63,968 bases of DNA from CAADGU01 sp964581605. GTDB taxonomy: Bacteria > Chloroflexota > Anaerolineae > Promineifilales > Promineifilaceae. The stretch is taken from NCBI GenBank assembly GCA_964581605.1, contig CAZOPF010000023.1:1-63968 (forward strand), read 5' to 3'. Positions 41,894 to 49,671 of this stretch are shown here, piece after piece (position 1 is the first letter of the stretch; every line of letters begins with the position of its first letter). The position numbers were made by a program, and so were the translations under genes. The notes below the pieces were generated by a model. The model worked only from the letters and a program-made list of their open reading frames with translations, was not told the origin of the DNA and did not search any database.

Positions 41894-43294
41894 TCACCAC
41901 CCTTCCACCCGTTCCATGAAGGTGTTGCCCAGGCGGACGCGGGTGACACGGCCGTCTCCACCCTCATCCACCTCAAAGACCGCCAGTTCATCCGGGGAGA
42001 GGAAGCCATTCTCCGTCTCCATGCGGAAGGTGTGTTCACCCACGGGAATGAACCGTAACGTTGCCAGCAGGGGGTCAGGCTGCGAGGGGTCAACGGCCGT
42101 CAGCACGCCATGGTGCAGCAGAATTTGCATATCACCCCAGGCGTCCCGGTATTTGCCCACGTAGCGTTGCCAGGCAGGGTCCGGCGGGGTGGGGGTAGGC
42201 GACGGCCGTATCGCCGCCAGCATTGGCGGCACCACCCATTGATACAACTTTTCCACATAGGCCAGCGGGTCGCCATCATCCGCATTGGTCAGGACGATCA
42301 CGGCCGTGCCCTCTGCCGGGCATAGACGCAGTTGGGTGCGGTAGCCCAACACCGCGCCGCCATGTCCGATGAAGGTCTTGTTGTGTTGGCGGGCAATGCT
42401 GAAACCCAGCCCCCAACCCGATTGCCAGTCCGGGAATAGCCAGTGGACGCGCTGCATCTCGCGCAGCGTACTCTGGCGCAGCAAGCGGTTTTCGCCCGCC
42501 GTGCCATCACCCAGGTGGAAGCTGGCAAAACGGGCCAGGTCGGCAACGGTGGTGGCCATGTTGGCAGCAGGGCCAATGCCTTGGCAGTCGGTGAAGGGCA
42601 TGATGTCGCGCTCCAACTTGCCGGGCAGGCGACGGCCGTAGCCCACCGCCAGCCGTTCATGGTGCGGATTAACTGTTTCCACAAAGGTGTTGCTCATGCC
42701 TAACGGCCGTAAAACATGCTCCTGCACATAGGTTTCGTAGGGCAGGTTGGCAACCTGCGCCACAATCGCGCCCGCCAGGAAAAGGCCCAGGTTGGAGTAT
42801 TTGAAGCGGGTTTCAGTGGGCACGGCCGTTGCCTGTTGCCCCACGCTCTCTTGAATCTGGTTCACGGTGGGGAATTTCCCATCCGTCCAATAAGGGAACT
42901 GTGCTTCGCGGGGCAGCCCGGCGGTGTGCGTCAGCAGGTGGCGAATGGTGATGGGCGGTGCGTCGGCATACGGATTCTGGATATGGAACCAGGGCAGATG
43001 GCCGGCGACGGGGTCATCCAGTTGCAGTTTGCCCGCGTCACGTAACTGCATGATGGCGACGGCCGTGAACAATTTGGTAATGCTGGCAATGCGGTAAATG
43101 GTGTCCGGCGTGGCCGGGATTTGCCGGGCCACGTCGGCATACCCAAACCCCTGTGCCCAGACCAGTTCCTGGCCCACCACCACACCGGCCGCCAGCCCCG
43201 GTAAATTTTTGTACGCCCGCTGCGCGTCTACCCAGGCCGTAAAGAGGTCAATGCCAGCGCGCGCGGCCGTGTTTTCTTGCCAATGATCTGTCAT
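41894..43294 (-). CDS. Serine beta-lactamase-like hydrolase (class C/esterase type)
   Basis: The 466-residue protein has the S-x-x-K motif in YRIASITKLFTA, the Y-x-N motif in FKYSNLGLFLAG and the HGG motif in FIGHGGAVLGY, the arrangement of the Beta-lactamase (PF00144) family. A C-terminal lipocalin-like extension follows (from about residue 370, WQRYVGKYRDAWG). No signal peptide is visible, so it more likely acts on peptides or esters in the cytoplasm than as an antibiotic resistance enzyme. I start at the ATG at 43294, six bases after GGAGA. Confidence 0.9.
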   Translation of the reverse strand: MTDHWQENTAARAGIDLFTAWVDAQRAYKNLPGLAAGVVVGQELVWAQGFGYADVARQIPATPDTIYRIASITKLFTAVAIMQLRDAGKLQLDDPVAGHLPWFHIQNPYADAPPITIRHLLTHTAGLPREAQFPYWTDGKFPTVNQIQESVGQQATAVPTETRFKYSNLGLFLAGAIVAQVANLPYETYVQEHVLRPLGMSNTFVETVNPHHERLAVGYGRRLPGKLERDIMPFTDCQGIGPAANMATTVADLARFASFHLGDGTAGENRLLRQSTLREMQRVHWLFPDWQSGWGLGFSIARQHNKTFIGHGGAVLGYRTQLRLCPAEGTAVIVLTNADDGDPLAYVEKLYQWVVPPMLAAIRPSPTPTPPDPAWQRYVGKYRDAWGDMQILLHHGVLTAVDPSQPDPLLATLRFIPVGEHTFRMETENGFLSPDELAVFEVDEGGDGRVTRVRLGNTFMERVEGW

Positions 43295-43421
43295 ATGGTT
43301 TCTCCTCGGGCCGAGTTCGCACTTTTGTCCGCACATGTCATTCTGGGCTGCTGGCCCTCTTCATGCGCAGTTTCTCTTGGAGCTGGTTTATTGCATCCGC
43401 CTGGAAGCGATTGGCCATTAA

Positions 43422-43461
43422 GTAATGGGGTAATTGGGTAATTACTCAATTACCCCATTAC
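43422..43461. repeat. GGGTAATT palindrome downstream of aapP
   Basis: GTAATGGGGTAATTGGGTAA (43422-43441) is followed at once by its reverse complement (43442-43461) with one mismatch. It lies five bases beyond the aapP stop, so it would form the 3' hairpin of the transporter mRNA. Confidence 0.85.
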
Positions 43462-43466
43462 CTCTT

Positions 43467-44249
43467 TCAATGATGCAAAATTTGGGAGAGGAATAGTTTT
43501 GTTCGTTCGTTTGTGGGGTTGTTGAAAAAATTTTCGGGGATGTTTTCTTCCACAATCAGCCCGGCATCCATAAAAATGACCCGGTCGGCCACTTCGCGGG
43601 CAAAACCCATCTCATGCGTGACTGCCAGAATGGTATACCCACTGCGCGCCAGGTCACGCATCACATCCAGCACTTCTTTAATCATCTCCGGGTCCAGGGC
43701 GCTGGTGGGTTCGTCAAAAAGCAAAATCTTCGGCTCCATCGTCAGGGTGCGGGCAATGGCCACCCGCTGCTGCTGCCCGCCAGATAGCTGCCCCGGATAC
43801 TTGTGTGCCTGTTCGGGAATGCCCACCCGCGTCAGCCACTTCACGGCCGTCTCCTCTGCCCGATCCCGTGACCATTTACGCACGTGAATGGGGGCCAGCG
43901 TCACATTTTCCAGCACCGTCAGATGGGGGAACAGGTTGAACTGTTGGAAGACCATGCCCACTTCGCGCCGGATTTCGGCGATGTTGCGCACATCATGGCT
44001 GAGGGTGATGCTGTCTACCACAATCTCCCCTTCCTGGTGTTCTTCCAGCCGGTTCAGGCAGCGGATGAAGGTGGATTTGCCACTGCCAGACGGCCCGATA
44101 ATGACGATCACTTCGCCCGGTTTCACCAGCAGGTCAATCCCTTTCAGGGCATGAAAATCGCCATACCACTTGTGGACATTGTGACATTCAATGATGTATT
44201 CACCGGCTAACGGCCGTGTCGTGATGATTGGTTCTGCTATAGTCATCAT
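43467..44249 (-). CDS. aapP: Polar amino-acid ABC transporter ATP-binding protein
   Basis: This 260-residue ABC ATPase has Walker A GPSGSGKST, Q-loop VFQQFNLFPH, signature LSGGQQQRVAIAR, Walker B ILLFDEPTSALDP and the switch His in AVTHEMGFARE. It closely resembles GlnQ/AapP proteins that energise polar amino-acid uptake. It is the last gene of the aapJ-Q-M-P-ordered unit, 36 bases after the second permease. A GGGTAATT palindrome directly follows the stop. Two adjacent ATG codons (44249, 44246) could serve as start. Confidence 0.96.
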   Translation of the reverse strand: MMTIAEPIITTRPLAGEYIIECHNVHKWYGDFHALKGIDLLVKPGEVIVIIGPSGSGKSTFIRCLNRLEEHQEGEIVVDSITLSHDVRNIAEIRREVGMVFQQFNLFPHLTVLENVTLAPIHVRKWSRDRAEETAVKWLTRVGIPEQAHKYPGQLSGGQQQRVAIARTLTMEPKILLFDEPTSALDPEMIKEVLDVMRDLARSGYTILAVTHEMGFAREVADRVIFMDAGLIVEENIPENFFNNPTNERTKLFLSQILHH

Positions 44250-44285
44250 TCTTCCCTGTTTCGTAATCCGTAATCCGAAGTCGGA

Positions 44286-46295
44286 TTATCGTTCCCCTAA
44301 TCCCGTCTGCCGCTCTAACCGTTCAGAGTAGCTGACGATAATCGCCGAGACAACAAAGTACAAAACGGCGATAAACAGATACGCCTCGCGGCGCACGCCC
44401 AACCACTGCGGCTGCGAGGCGATGGAGTTAGCCACGCCCAAAATATCCAGCAGGCCCACAATCGCCACCAGCGTCGTATCCTTAAACAGGCCAATATATT
44501 GCCCGGTAATGGCCGGGATAACCGTGCGTAGCGCCTGCGGCAAAATGATCAGCCGATATTTATTGACCGTACTCAGACCCAACGAATCGGCCGCTTCATA
44601 CTGCCCTCTGGGAATGGCTTGCAGCCCGCCGCGTACATTTTCCGCCAGATACGCCGCCGAAAAGAAGGCAAACGCCCACATCACCCGCCACGTTTTCAAA
44701 AATTCCATGCCCGGCGGCAGGAAGATGGGGAACAGGATAATGGAGAGGAAGAGGACGGTGATGAGCGGAATGCCCCGAATAAACTCAATGTACAGCGTGC
44801 AAAAACCGGCGACCACGTTCCCTTTCCAGACGTGCTGGAATAGGTAGGCGATGATGGGCATGGCCAGCGGCCAATAAGCCAGTAGCAGTTCAAAGGTGTT
44901 GCGGGCGGTAGCCGCCAGTTCCGGTGTGCTGTTGATCAGTCCCCAGATCATGATGGCGAAGGCTACCGGATAGGTGATCCAGTCCGGAATGCCGCGAATG
45001 GTGCTGCGCCGGCCGAGCGCCAGCAAAATGCCCAGGGGAAAGGAAACAACAATAGCAAACGCCGTGATGATGAGCGTGAGCATGAAGCCGCCCCAATCTA
45101 CATCCGGGTTTACGGGCACAAATACCGGGCCGTCGTTGGTCTGGAACAACCCAAAAAAGAGGAACGTCAGGCCAATCACGCTGAGAAAAGCCAGAAAAGC
45201 AAAGACGCCCGCAAACAGGGTGAGCAAGATACGGACCAGCCGAATCCATTCTGATTCGCCAATGATGGGGGGATGGGTGCGGTTGACGTATTTGTTGAGC
45301 CACCACAAAGCGGCCGCCAACCCGATCAGGATGATGTAAGGGATGGCCTGGGAGGCAAATTCGTCTGGCGTCACGGGCGGCACACCGGCCAGCAGCACAT
45401 AGAAGATGATGGGCGAAGCGAGCCAGATGAGAGTGAGGGCACGGCGGATGCGTTTGTGTTGGAAGCTGTCGCGGTAGACGACAAAACTGACCAGGGCGAG
45501 GATGATGCCGAAGATACCGGCCAGCCATACCCGCCACAGTTCTTCGCGGTTGTAGCGGAAGACCATCATGTTGACCAGGTTAGCCCAGACGGCGCCCCAG
45601 TTGGCGCCGCTGAATTGGATGGACACTTCGTAGAGGGCGGGGTTGGCGGCGGTGCTGGTGAAACAGGTACGGCCGTTCTCCGCATCCTCGCGCAAGGTAT
45701 CAAAACAAAAAGCGGCCGCTTCCGCCCCCAATGTTACTTCCGTAATCACCGTCTCCGAGAGGTCAGGCGCAAATGACCAACGTGGAAAACAGGTTGCCTC
45801 TGTGCTGACCATCTCGCCACTTTCTTCATCCCACTCGCCCATGCGGAAGCAAAAGCTATCATTCGCCGTGGAGACCAGTTCCGCGCGCAGATCGGTGGCG
45901 GGTGTGGTGATGAAGCTGGCGGTGGTGACGGCATAGTTAAACAGGCCAAAGATAGCGGACAGAATGGCCAGCACGATGATGAGGGTTAGCTGGATGTTGG
46001 TGATAGAGTTATAGAGATTGTTGCGTAACCAGAGGGTTACGGCCGTGTGCCGATGCACCAACTCCGCCAACACCGTAATCGCCACGCTGAGCGCCCAGGC
46101 CACCAGCACCACAATCGTCGTTACCGGCGTCGCTTCCAGCCGCGAGAGGGTAAACCGCACAGTTATCACCGTCAGCAGCAGCAGCCACAACGTCAGCAAC
46201 CAGCTGCGGGTAATGTGGTCACGCACCCAATCATTCCAGTTCAGGTGAATGTGAGGCAGGCGTTTTTCCGTTTTGGGTTTTGTTATTGTCGCCAT
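44286..46295 (-). CDS. aapM: Amino-acid ABC transporter permease with large extra N-terminal region (AapM-like)
   Basis: The 669-residue protein has the BPD_transp_1 (HisM) permease domain at its C-terminus (about 430-665): STPELAATARNTFELLLAYW, the EAA loop YEAADSLGLSTVNKYRLIIL and PQALRTVIPAITGQYIG. AapM proteins are usually near 400 residues; here an extra ~270 residues precede the core. They form further membrane helices and an external Cys-containing loop (SFCFRMGEWDEESGEM, ATCFPRWSF, RTCFTSTAAN). It pairs with the aapQ-like gene 53 bases upstream to form the transport channel. Confidence 0.88.
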   Translation of the reverse strand: MATITKPKTEKRLPHIHLNWNDWVRDHITRSWLLTLWLLLLTVITVRFTLSRLEATPVTTIVVLVAWALSVAITVLAELVHRHTAVTLWLRNNLYNSITNIQLTLIIVLAILSAIFGLFNYAVTTASFITTPATDLRAELVSTANDSFCFRMGEWDEESGEMVSTEATCFPRWSFAPDLSETVITEVTLGAEAAAFCFDTLREDAENGRTCFTSTAANPALYEVSIQFSGANWGAVWANLVNMMVFRYNREELWRVWLAGIFGIILALVSFVVYRDSFQHKRIRRALTLIWLASPIIFYVLLAGVPPVTPDEFASQAIPYIILIGLAAALWWLNKYVNRTHPPIIGESEWIRLVRILLTLFAGVFAFLAFLSVIGLTFLFFGLFQTNDGPVFVPVNPDVDWGGFMLTLIITAFAIVVSFPLGILLALGRRSTIRGIPDWITYPVAFAIMIWGLINSTPELAATARNTFELLLAYWPLAMPIIAYLFQHVWKGNVVAGFCTLYIEFIRGIPLITVLFLSIILFPIFLPPGMEFLKTWRVMWAFAFFSAAYLAENVRGGLQAIPRGQYEAADSLGLSTVNKYRLIILPQALRTVIPAITGQYIGLFKDTTLVAIVGLLDILGVANSIASQPQWLGVRREAYLFIAVLYFVVSAIIVSYSERLERQTGLGER

Positions 46296-46348
46296 GCTAT
46301 CTCTACAAACGTAAAGCGTAAAACGTAACCGGTCTTTTTACGTTTTGG

Positions 46349-47998
46349 TTACCGCTCCACCAACTGAATCCGCCTGTTATACCAGTTCAGGAAGAGAGAA
46401 ATGACAATACTAAAGGTCAGGTAGGTCAGCGCCGTCAAAATAATCGGTTGAATGGAACGGCCGGACTGATTGCCAATAATACTCATCAACCGCCACAAAT
46501 CCGGGAAGGCGATAGCCAGGGCCAGGCTGGAATTTTTGGTCAGGTTCAGGTATTGGCTGGTGAGCGGCGGAATGATGACCCGCAACGCCTGGGGCAGCAC
46601 AATCAGCCGCAGCCGCTGCCCCTCAGACAATCCCAACGCCCGCGCGGCTTCGCTCTGCCCCTTGCTCACAGAGAGGATACCGGCGCGCACGATCTCGGCA
46701 ATGAAAGCGGCCGTGTACACGACCAGCCCCACCAGCAGCGCCGTAAATTCCAACGACATACGCGAACCGCCCACATAGTTAAACCCTTCCAATGCCGGAA
46801 TGGCCCACCGCGCCGGGGTTTCACGCACGGAAACGATCAGGTGGTTCGCCCCGTTTTCCAGCACGTCCCGTTCGGCCGCCAGCGTTGCTTGGGGAGCCAC
46901 AAAAATATCGCAAGCCCCCTCTTCGCCACCGTATGCCTCAATCGCCTGATCCGGCCGTTCAAACCGATCCACTTCATAAGGAATTCCGGCTGCGCGCAGT
47001 TGTGCTGTCAGGTTCACTTCCGAAGGCGAACCTTCCAGGCTGCATACCAGCAGTTTGGCCGCGTCCACTTCTTCATGGCTAATCTCCTCATTTTCCAGGT
47101 ACTCATGCAGCAAGTCGAGATTATCCACACCCAGGCGGCGTTCCATCAACGGCTTGAGGTCGGCAAATTCGCGCACGCGGGCCGCTCTGGCAACCATAAA
47201 CCCTTCATTATGAGCGGTATTGCCGGCCACAAACCAGCCAATGGTAGCCACGGCCAGGAAAGAGAGAATGCACCAGAACGGCCGGTTGATGGCATGGCCG
47301 GTCTTTTCTTCGCGTGTGCCCAGATACAGCCACAAGAACTGCGCCTGTATCAGCCCCAAAATAACAAAGGCAAACCAGACCGCAAATGAGCCAAGGGTCA
47401 TGACTTGGGGAAAGTTGATGCCCCGCTGGCTGATGTAAATAGGCAAGCCAAAAGGTTGCAGGGCATCCTCAACGGCCGGCAACTCCAGCAGCAAAACGAC
47501 AAAGTAGAGGAAGAATAATTGCAACAGGAGGGGCGTGTTGCGGATGATGTCAATGTATGCTTTGGCAATGTTGCGCACCAGCCAGTTTTGGGAAAGGCGG
47601 GCAATGCCGGTTATAGTGCCCAGGATGGTGGCCAGAATGATGCCGATGAAGGAAACTTTGAGGGTATTGAGCAGCCCCACCAGGATGACGCGCCAGTAAG
47701 AGTCGCTGGTGCTGTAGGGGATGATGGATTCGGAGATGTCGAATTGGGCTTCGGAGGCCAGGTAGTCAAAGGCGCAGCGGTATGACCATTGTTCCTCGGT
47801 CCCATAGAGGCAGACAAACTGCTGGCTGCCCAGGCGGCCCAGGTTGGCAGCAACATTGCTGATGAACCAGTAAATGGCGCTGCCAACCACGACCACAAAC
47901 AGGATTTGCGCTAACACGCCCAGGACACGGCCGTCGCGCCAAAACGGGATGCGCTCATGGGCCGTGTACGGGGTTGGCTGGCTCTTTAATTCGGACAT
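46349..47998 (-). CDS. aapQ: Amino-acid ABC transporter permease with embedded binding-protein lobe (AapQ-like)
   Basis: The 549-residue permease begins with a typical AapQ N-terminus (YWRVILVGLLNTLKVSFIG, DIIRNTPLLLQLFFLYF). It ends with the EAA-loop region (SEAARALGLSEGQRLRLIVL, PQALRVIIPPLTSQYLNL). Between membrane helices, about residues 265-415 form an insert absent from ordinary AapQ. The stretch LLVCSLEGSPSEVNL and AIEAYGGEEGACDIFVAP resembles lobe 2 of the partner binding protein AapJ in this operon (GTVCVQSGTTTELNL and TREAYDSGACDGF). The permease may therefore carry its own partial solute-binding domain. The rest of the transporter is intact. Confidence 0.88.
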   Translation of the reverse strand: MSELKSQPTPYTAHERIPFWRDGRVLGVLAQILFVVVVGSAIYWFISNVAANLGRLGSQQFVCLYGTEEQWSYRCAFDYLASEAQFDISESIIPYSTSDSYWRVILVGLLNTLKVSFIGIILATILGTITGIARLSQNWLVRNIAKAYIDIIRNTPLLLQLFFLYFVVLLLELPAVEDALQPFGLPIYISQRGINFPQVMTLGSFAVWFAFVILGLIQAQFLWLYLGTREEKTGHAINRPFWCILSFLAVATIGWFVAGNTAHNEGFMVARAARVREFADLKPLMERRLGVDNLDLLHEYLENEEISHEEVDAAKLLVCSLEGSPSEVNLTAQLRAAGIPYEVDRFERPDQAIEAYGGEEGACDIFVAPQATLAAERDVLENGANHLIVSVRETPARWAIPALEGFNYVGGSRMSLEFTALLVGLVVYTAAFIAEIVRAGILSVSKGQSEAARALGLSEGQRLRLIVLPQALRVIIPPLTSQYLNLTKNSSLALAIAFPDLWRLMSIIGNQSGRSIQPIILTALTYLTFSIVISLFLNWYNRRIQLVER

Positions 47999-48005
47999 CG
48001 TGGAT

Positions 48006-48039
48006 AAACCTGACAGGTCTCAGAAGACCTGTCAGGTTT
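48006..48039. repeat. 34-bp perfect hairpin, AAACCTGACAGGTCT arms
   Basis: Fifteen-base perfect arms (48006-48020 and 48025-48039) around a 4-base loop, in the 50-base spacer between aapJ and aapQ. In many ABC operons a hairpin here stabilises the binding-protein message. The same sequence family recurs in frame inside a regulator gene at 52225-52257. Confidence 0.9.
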
Positions 48040-48048
48040 CCTTGAAAA

Positions 48049-49197
48049 TTACCGGTACGGAACTGGATACAAAATACCGCCGTCTGTGTAGATGGAATTC
48101 AAACCACGTGGCAGATCAAACGGTGTGTCCGGGCCGAGGTTACGCATGTAGATGTCTTCGTAGTTACCTACCTGCTTGATCACCTGGTAGCACCAATCAT
48201 TGGGCAGCCCCATGTTCTGGCCCAGATCGGCCGTTTCGCCCAACAGGTCTGAAATGACCGGGTCATCCCCACCCAACATGCTGTCCACATTTTCCTGGTT
48301 CACACCCAGATATTCGGCGTTGAAGGTGCAATACACCACCCAGGACACAATGTCATTCCAGTTGTTATCCCCATGGCGCGTCAGCGGCCCCAACGGTTCG
48401 CGGGACATATCCTCCACCAAAATCTGGTGCGCATTGGGGTCAGCCAACAGAATTTGCTGTGAAACCAGCCCCGATTTGTCGGTGGTGAAGCCATCACACG
48501 CGCCGCTGTCATACGCTTCGCGGGTGGCCACGGCGTCTTCATAGACCAGGATTTCAATGCTGACGTCAATGGCGTCAAAGTATTGGGCCAGGTTGAGTTC
48601 AGTCGTTGTGCCAGACTGCACACAAACGGTGCCACCTTCTAAATCTTCCAGCGTTTCAATGCCGCTGTCGCGGCGCACCATCATGCCCTGCCCGTCATAG
48701 AACGTGGTGGGGCCAAAATCGAAGCCCAGGGCCGTGTCACGGCTGAACGTCCAGGTGGTATTGCGGATGAGTACGTCCACTTCGCCGGATTGCAGGGTGG
48801 GGAAGCGGCTGTCGCCGGTGGTGGGGGTCACTTCAATGGCTTCGGCGTCGCCCAAAACGGCCGCTGCAATCGCCTTGCAGTAATCAATATCAAAACCGGT
48901 GAAGTCGCCGGTTTCCGGGTCAAGATAACCAAAGCCAGGTACGTTCTGATTGCCCCCACATTTAAGAACGCCGCGTTCCTGCACCTGAGCCAGCGTTTCG
49001 CCACCCTCGGCAAAGGTGACGGCTACCGGGGCAGCGGCTTCACCCTCAACGGGCACTTCTACCATCACTTCACGGGTCACTTCTACCTGTACTTCGCGGG
49101 TGACTTCTACCATTTCTGGTTCACCACCGCCGCAAGCCGAAAGCGCCAGAACAAGCAAAAACAGACTGATTGTGAAAACAAAGGGTTTTTTGTTCAT
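48049..49197 (-). CDS. aapJ: Polar amino-acid ABC transporter substrate-binding lipoprotein (AapJ-like)
   Basis: The 382-residue lipoprotein (signal ending LALSAC, Cys22) has a short repetitive stalk (EVTREVQVEVTREVMVEVPV) and then an SBP_bac_3 domain of the AapJ type. Conserved pieces are RGVLKCGGNQNVPGFGYLDP, FTGFDIDYCKAIAAAVLG, FPTLQSGEVDVLIRNTTWT, DLEGGTVCVQSGTTTELNL and DNNWNDIVSWVVY. It captures polar or general amino acids outside the membrane for the AapQ-AapM-AapP complex. AGGAGA precedes the ATG at 49197. Its neighbours make a full transporter in the order J, Q, M, P. Confidence 0.95.
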   Translation of the reverse strand: MNKKPFVFTISLFLLVLALSACGGGEPEMVEVTREVQVEVTREVMVEVPVEGEAAAPVAVTFAEGGETLAQVQERGVLKCGGNQNVPGFGYLDPETGDFTGFDIDYCKAIAAAVLGDAEAIEVTPTTGDSRFPTLQSGEVDVLIRNTTWTFSRDTALGFDFGPTTFYDGQGMMVRRDSGIETLEDLEGGTVCVQSGTTTELNLAQYFDAIDVSIEILVYEDAVATREAYDSGACDGFTTDKSGLVSQQILLADPNAHQILVEDMSREPLGPLTRHGDNNWNDIVSWVVYCTFNAEYLGVNQENVDSMLGGDDPVISDLLGETADLGQNMGLPNDWCYQVIKQVGNYEDIYMRNLGPDTPFDLPRGLNSIYTDGGILYPVPYR

Positions 49198-49581
49198 GTT
49201 TCTCCTCCAAGACAAGAAATAGGTTAACCACACGATGCTCTCAACTTGAGGTTCACCTCGTTTATTAAGAGCAGGAATAGAGCTTTAACGCAACAGCCAG
49301 GCTTCACCTCCTTTTATCAGGTTATGGGGATCATACTCGGTCATTCCCAGGTACGGCACAAGGGCAGGCACGGCCGTGCCTACAGCCGACAAACAGTGAT
49401 CAATTCAAATGAAAGCAAAATGGGATTTGGTTGTTTTTTGATGGGTTGATGGTCAGCCATTCTGTGTACCCGATAACCCTGAGAACGACAAAACCTGATT
49501 TGCGGCCGTCTCTTCCGGCAACGGCCGTCAGGTCTTCCTAGTATAACCAGCCAGGGGAAATGGTCAAATGCTCTCTGCCCC

Positions 49582-49610
49582 AAAAAGAAGCGCCCTGTCA
49601 TGGGCGCTTC
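49582..49610 (-). terminator. Rho-independent terminator of the discoidin-like lipoprotein gene
   Basis: Minus strand GAAGCGCCC (49610-49602) pairs with GGGCGCTTC (49595-49587), followed by TTTTT. It lies about 60 bases beyond the stop at 49672, past the repeat. Confidence 0.88.
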
Positions 49611-49617
49611 TTCTAGC

Positions 49618-49669
49618 CGATTACCGATAACTGCTTACTGCTTACTGCTTACTGTTTACTACTTACCGT
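49618..49669. repeat. CTTACTG tandem repeat
   Basis: GATTACCGATAACTGCTTAC then CTGCTTACTGCTTACTG and TTTACTACTTACC: degenerate 7-base units between the lipoprotein stop and its terminator. The same words appear inside the glycosyltransferase gene (18163-18254) and at the end of the translin gene. Confidence 0.75.
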
Positions 49670-49671
49670 CT

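Larger units (their letters stand above)
49198..49671. other. 474-base intergenic region upstream of aapJ
   Basis: No gene is visible. It should hold the aapJ promoter, which I cannot place with confidence. It contains the 16-base palindrome AGGCACGGCCGTGCCT (49366-49381, an extended ACGGCCGT), a terminator at 49582-49610 for the lipoprotein gene to the right, and a TTACTGC repeat at its right end. Confidence 0.7.

Noticed and set aside
41894..43294. Antibiotic-resistance beta-lactamase
   Set aside because: Motifs fit the broad PF00144 family, there is no signal peptide and a C-terminal extension is present; a peptidase or esterase role is at least as likely.
46448..47389. 313-codon plus-strand frame opposite aapQ
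   Set aside because: Antisense of conserved permease sequence; the product is rich in Gln/Arg without domains.
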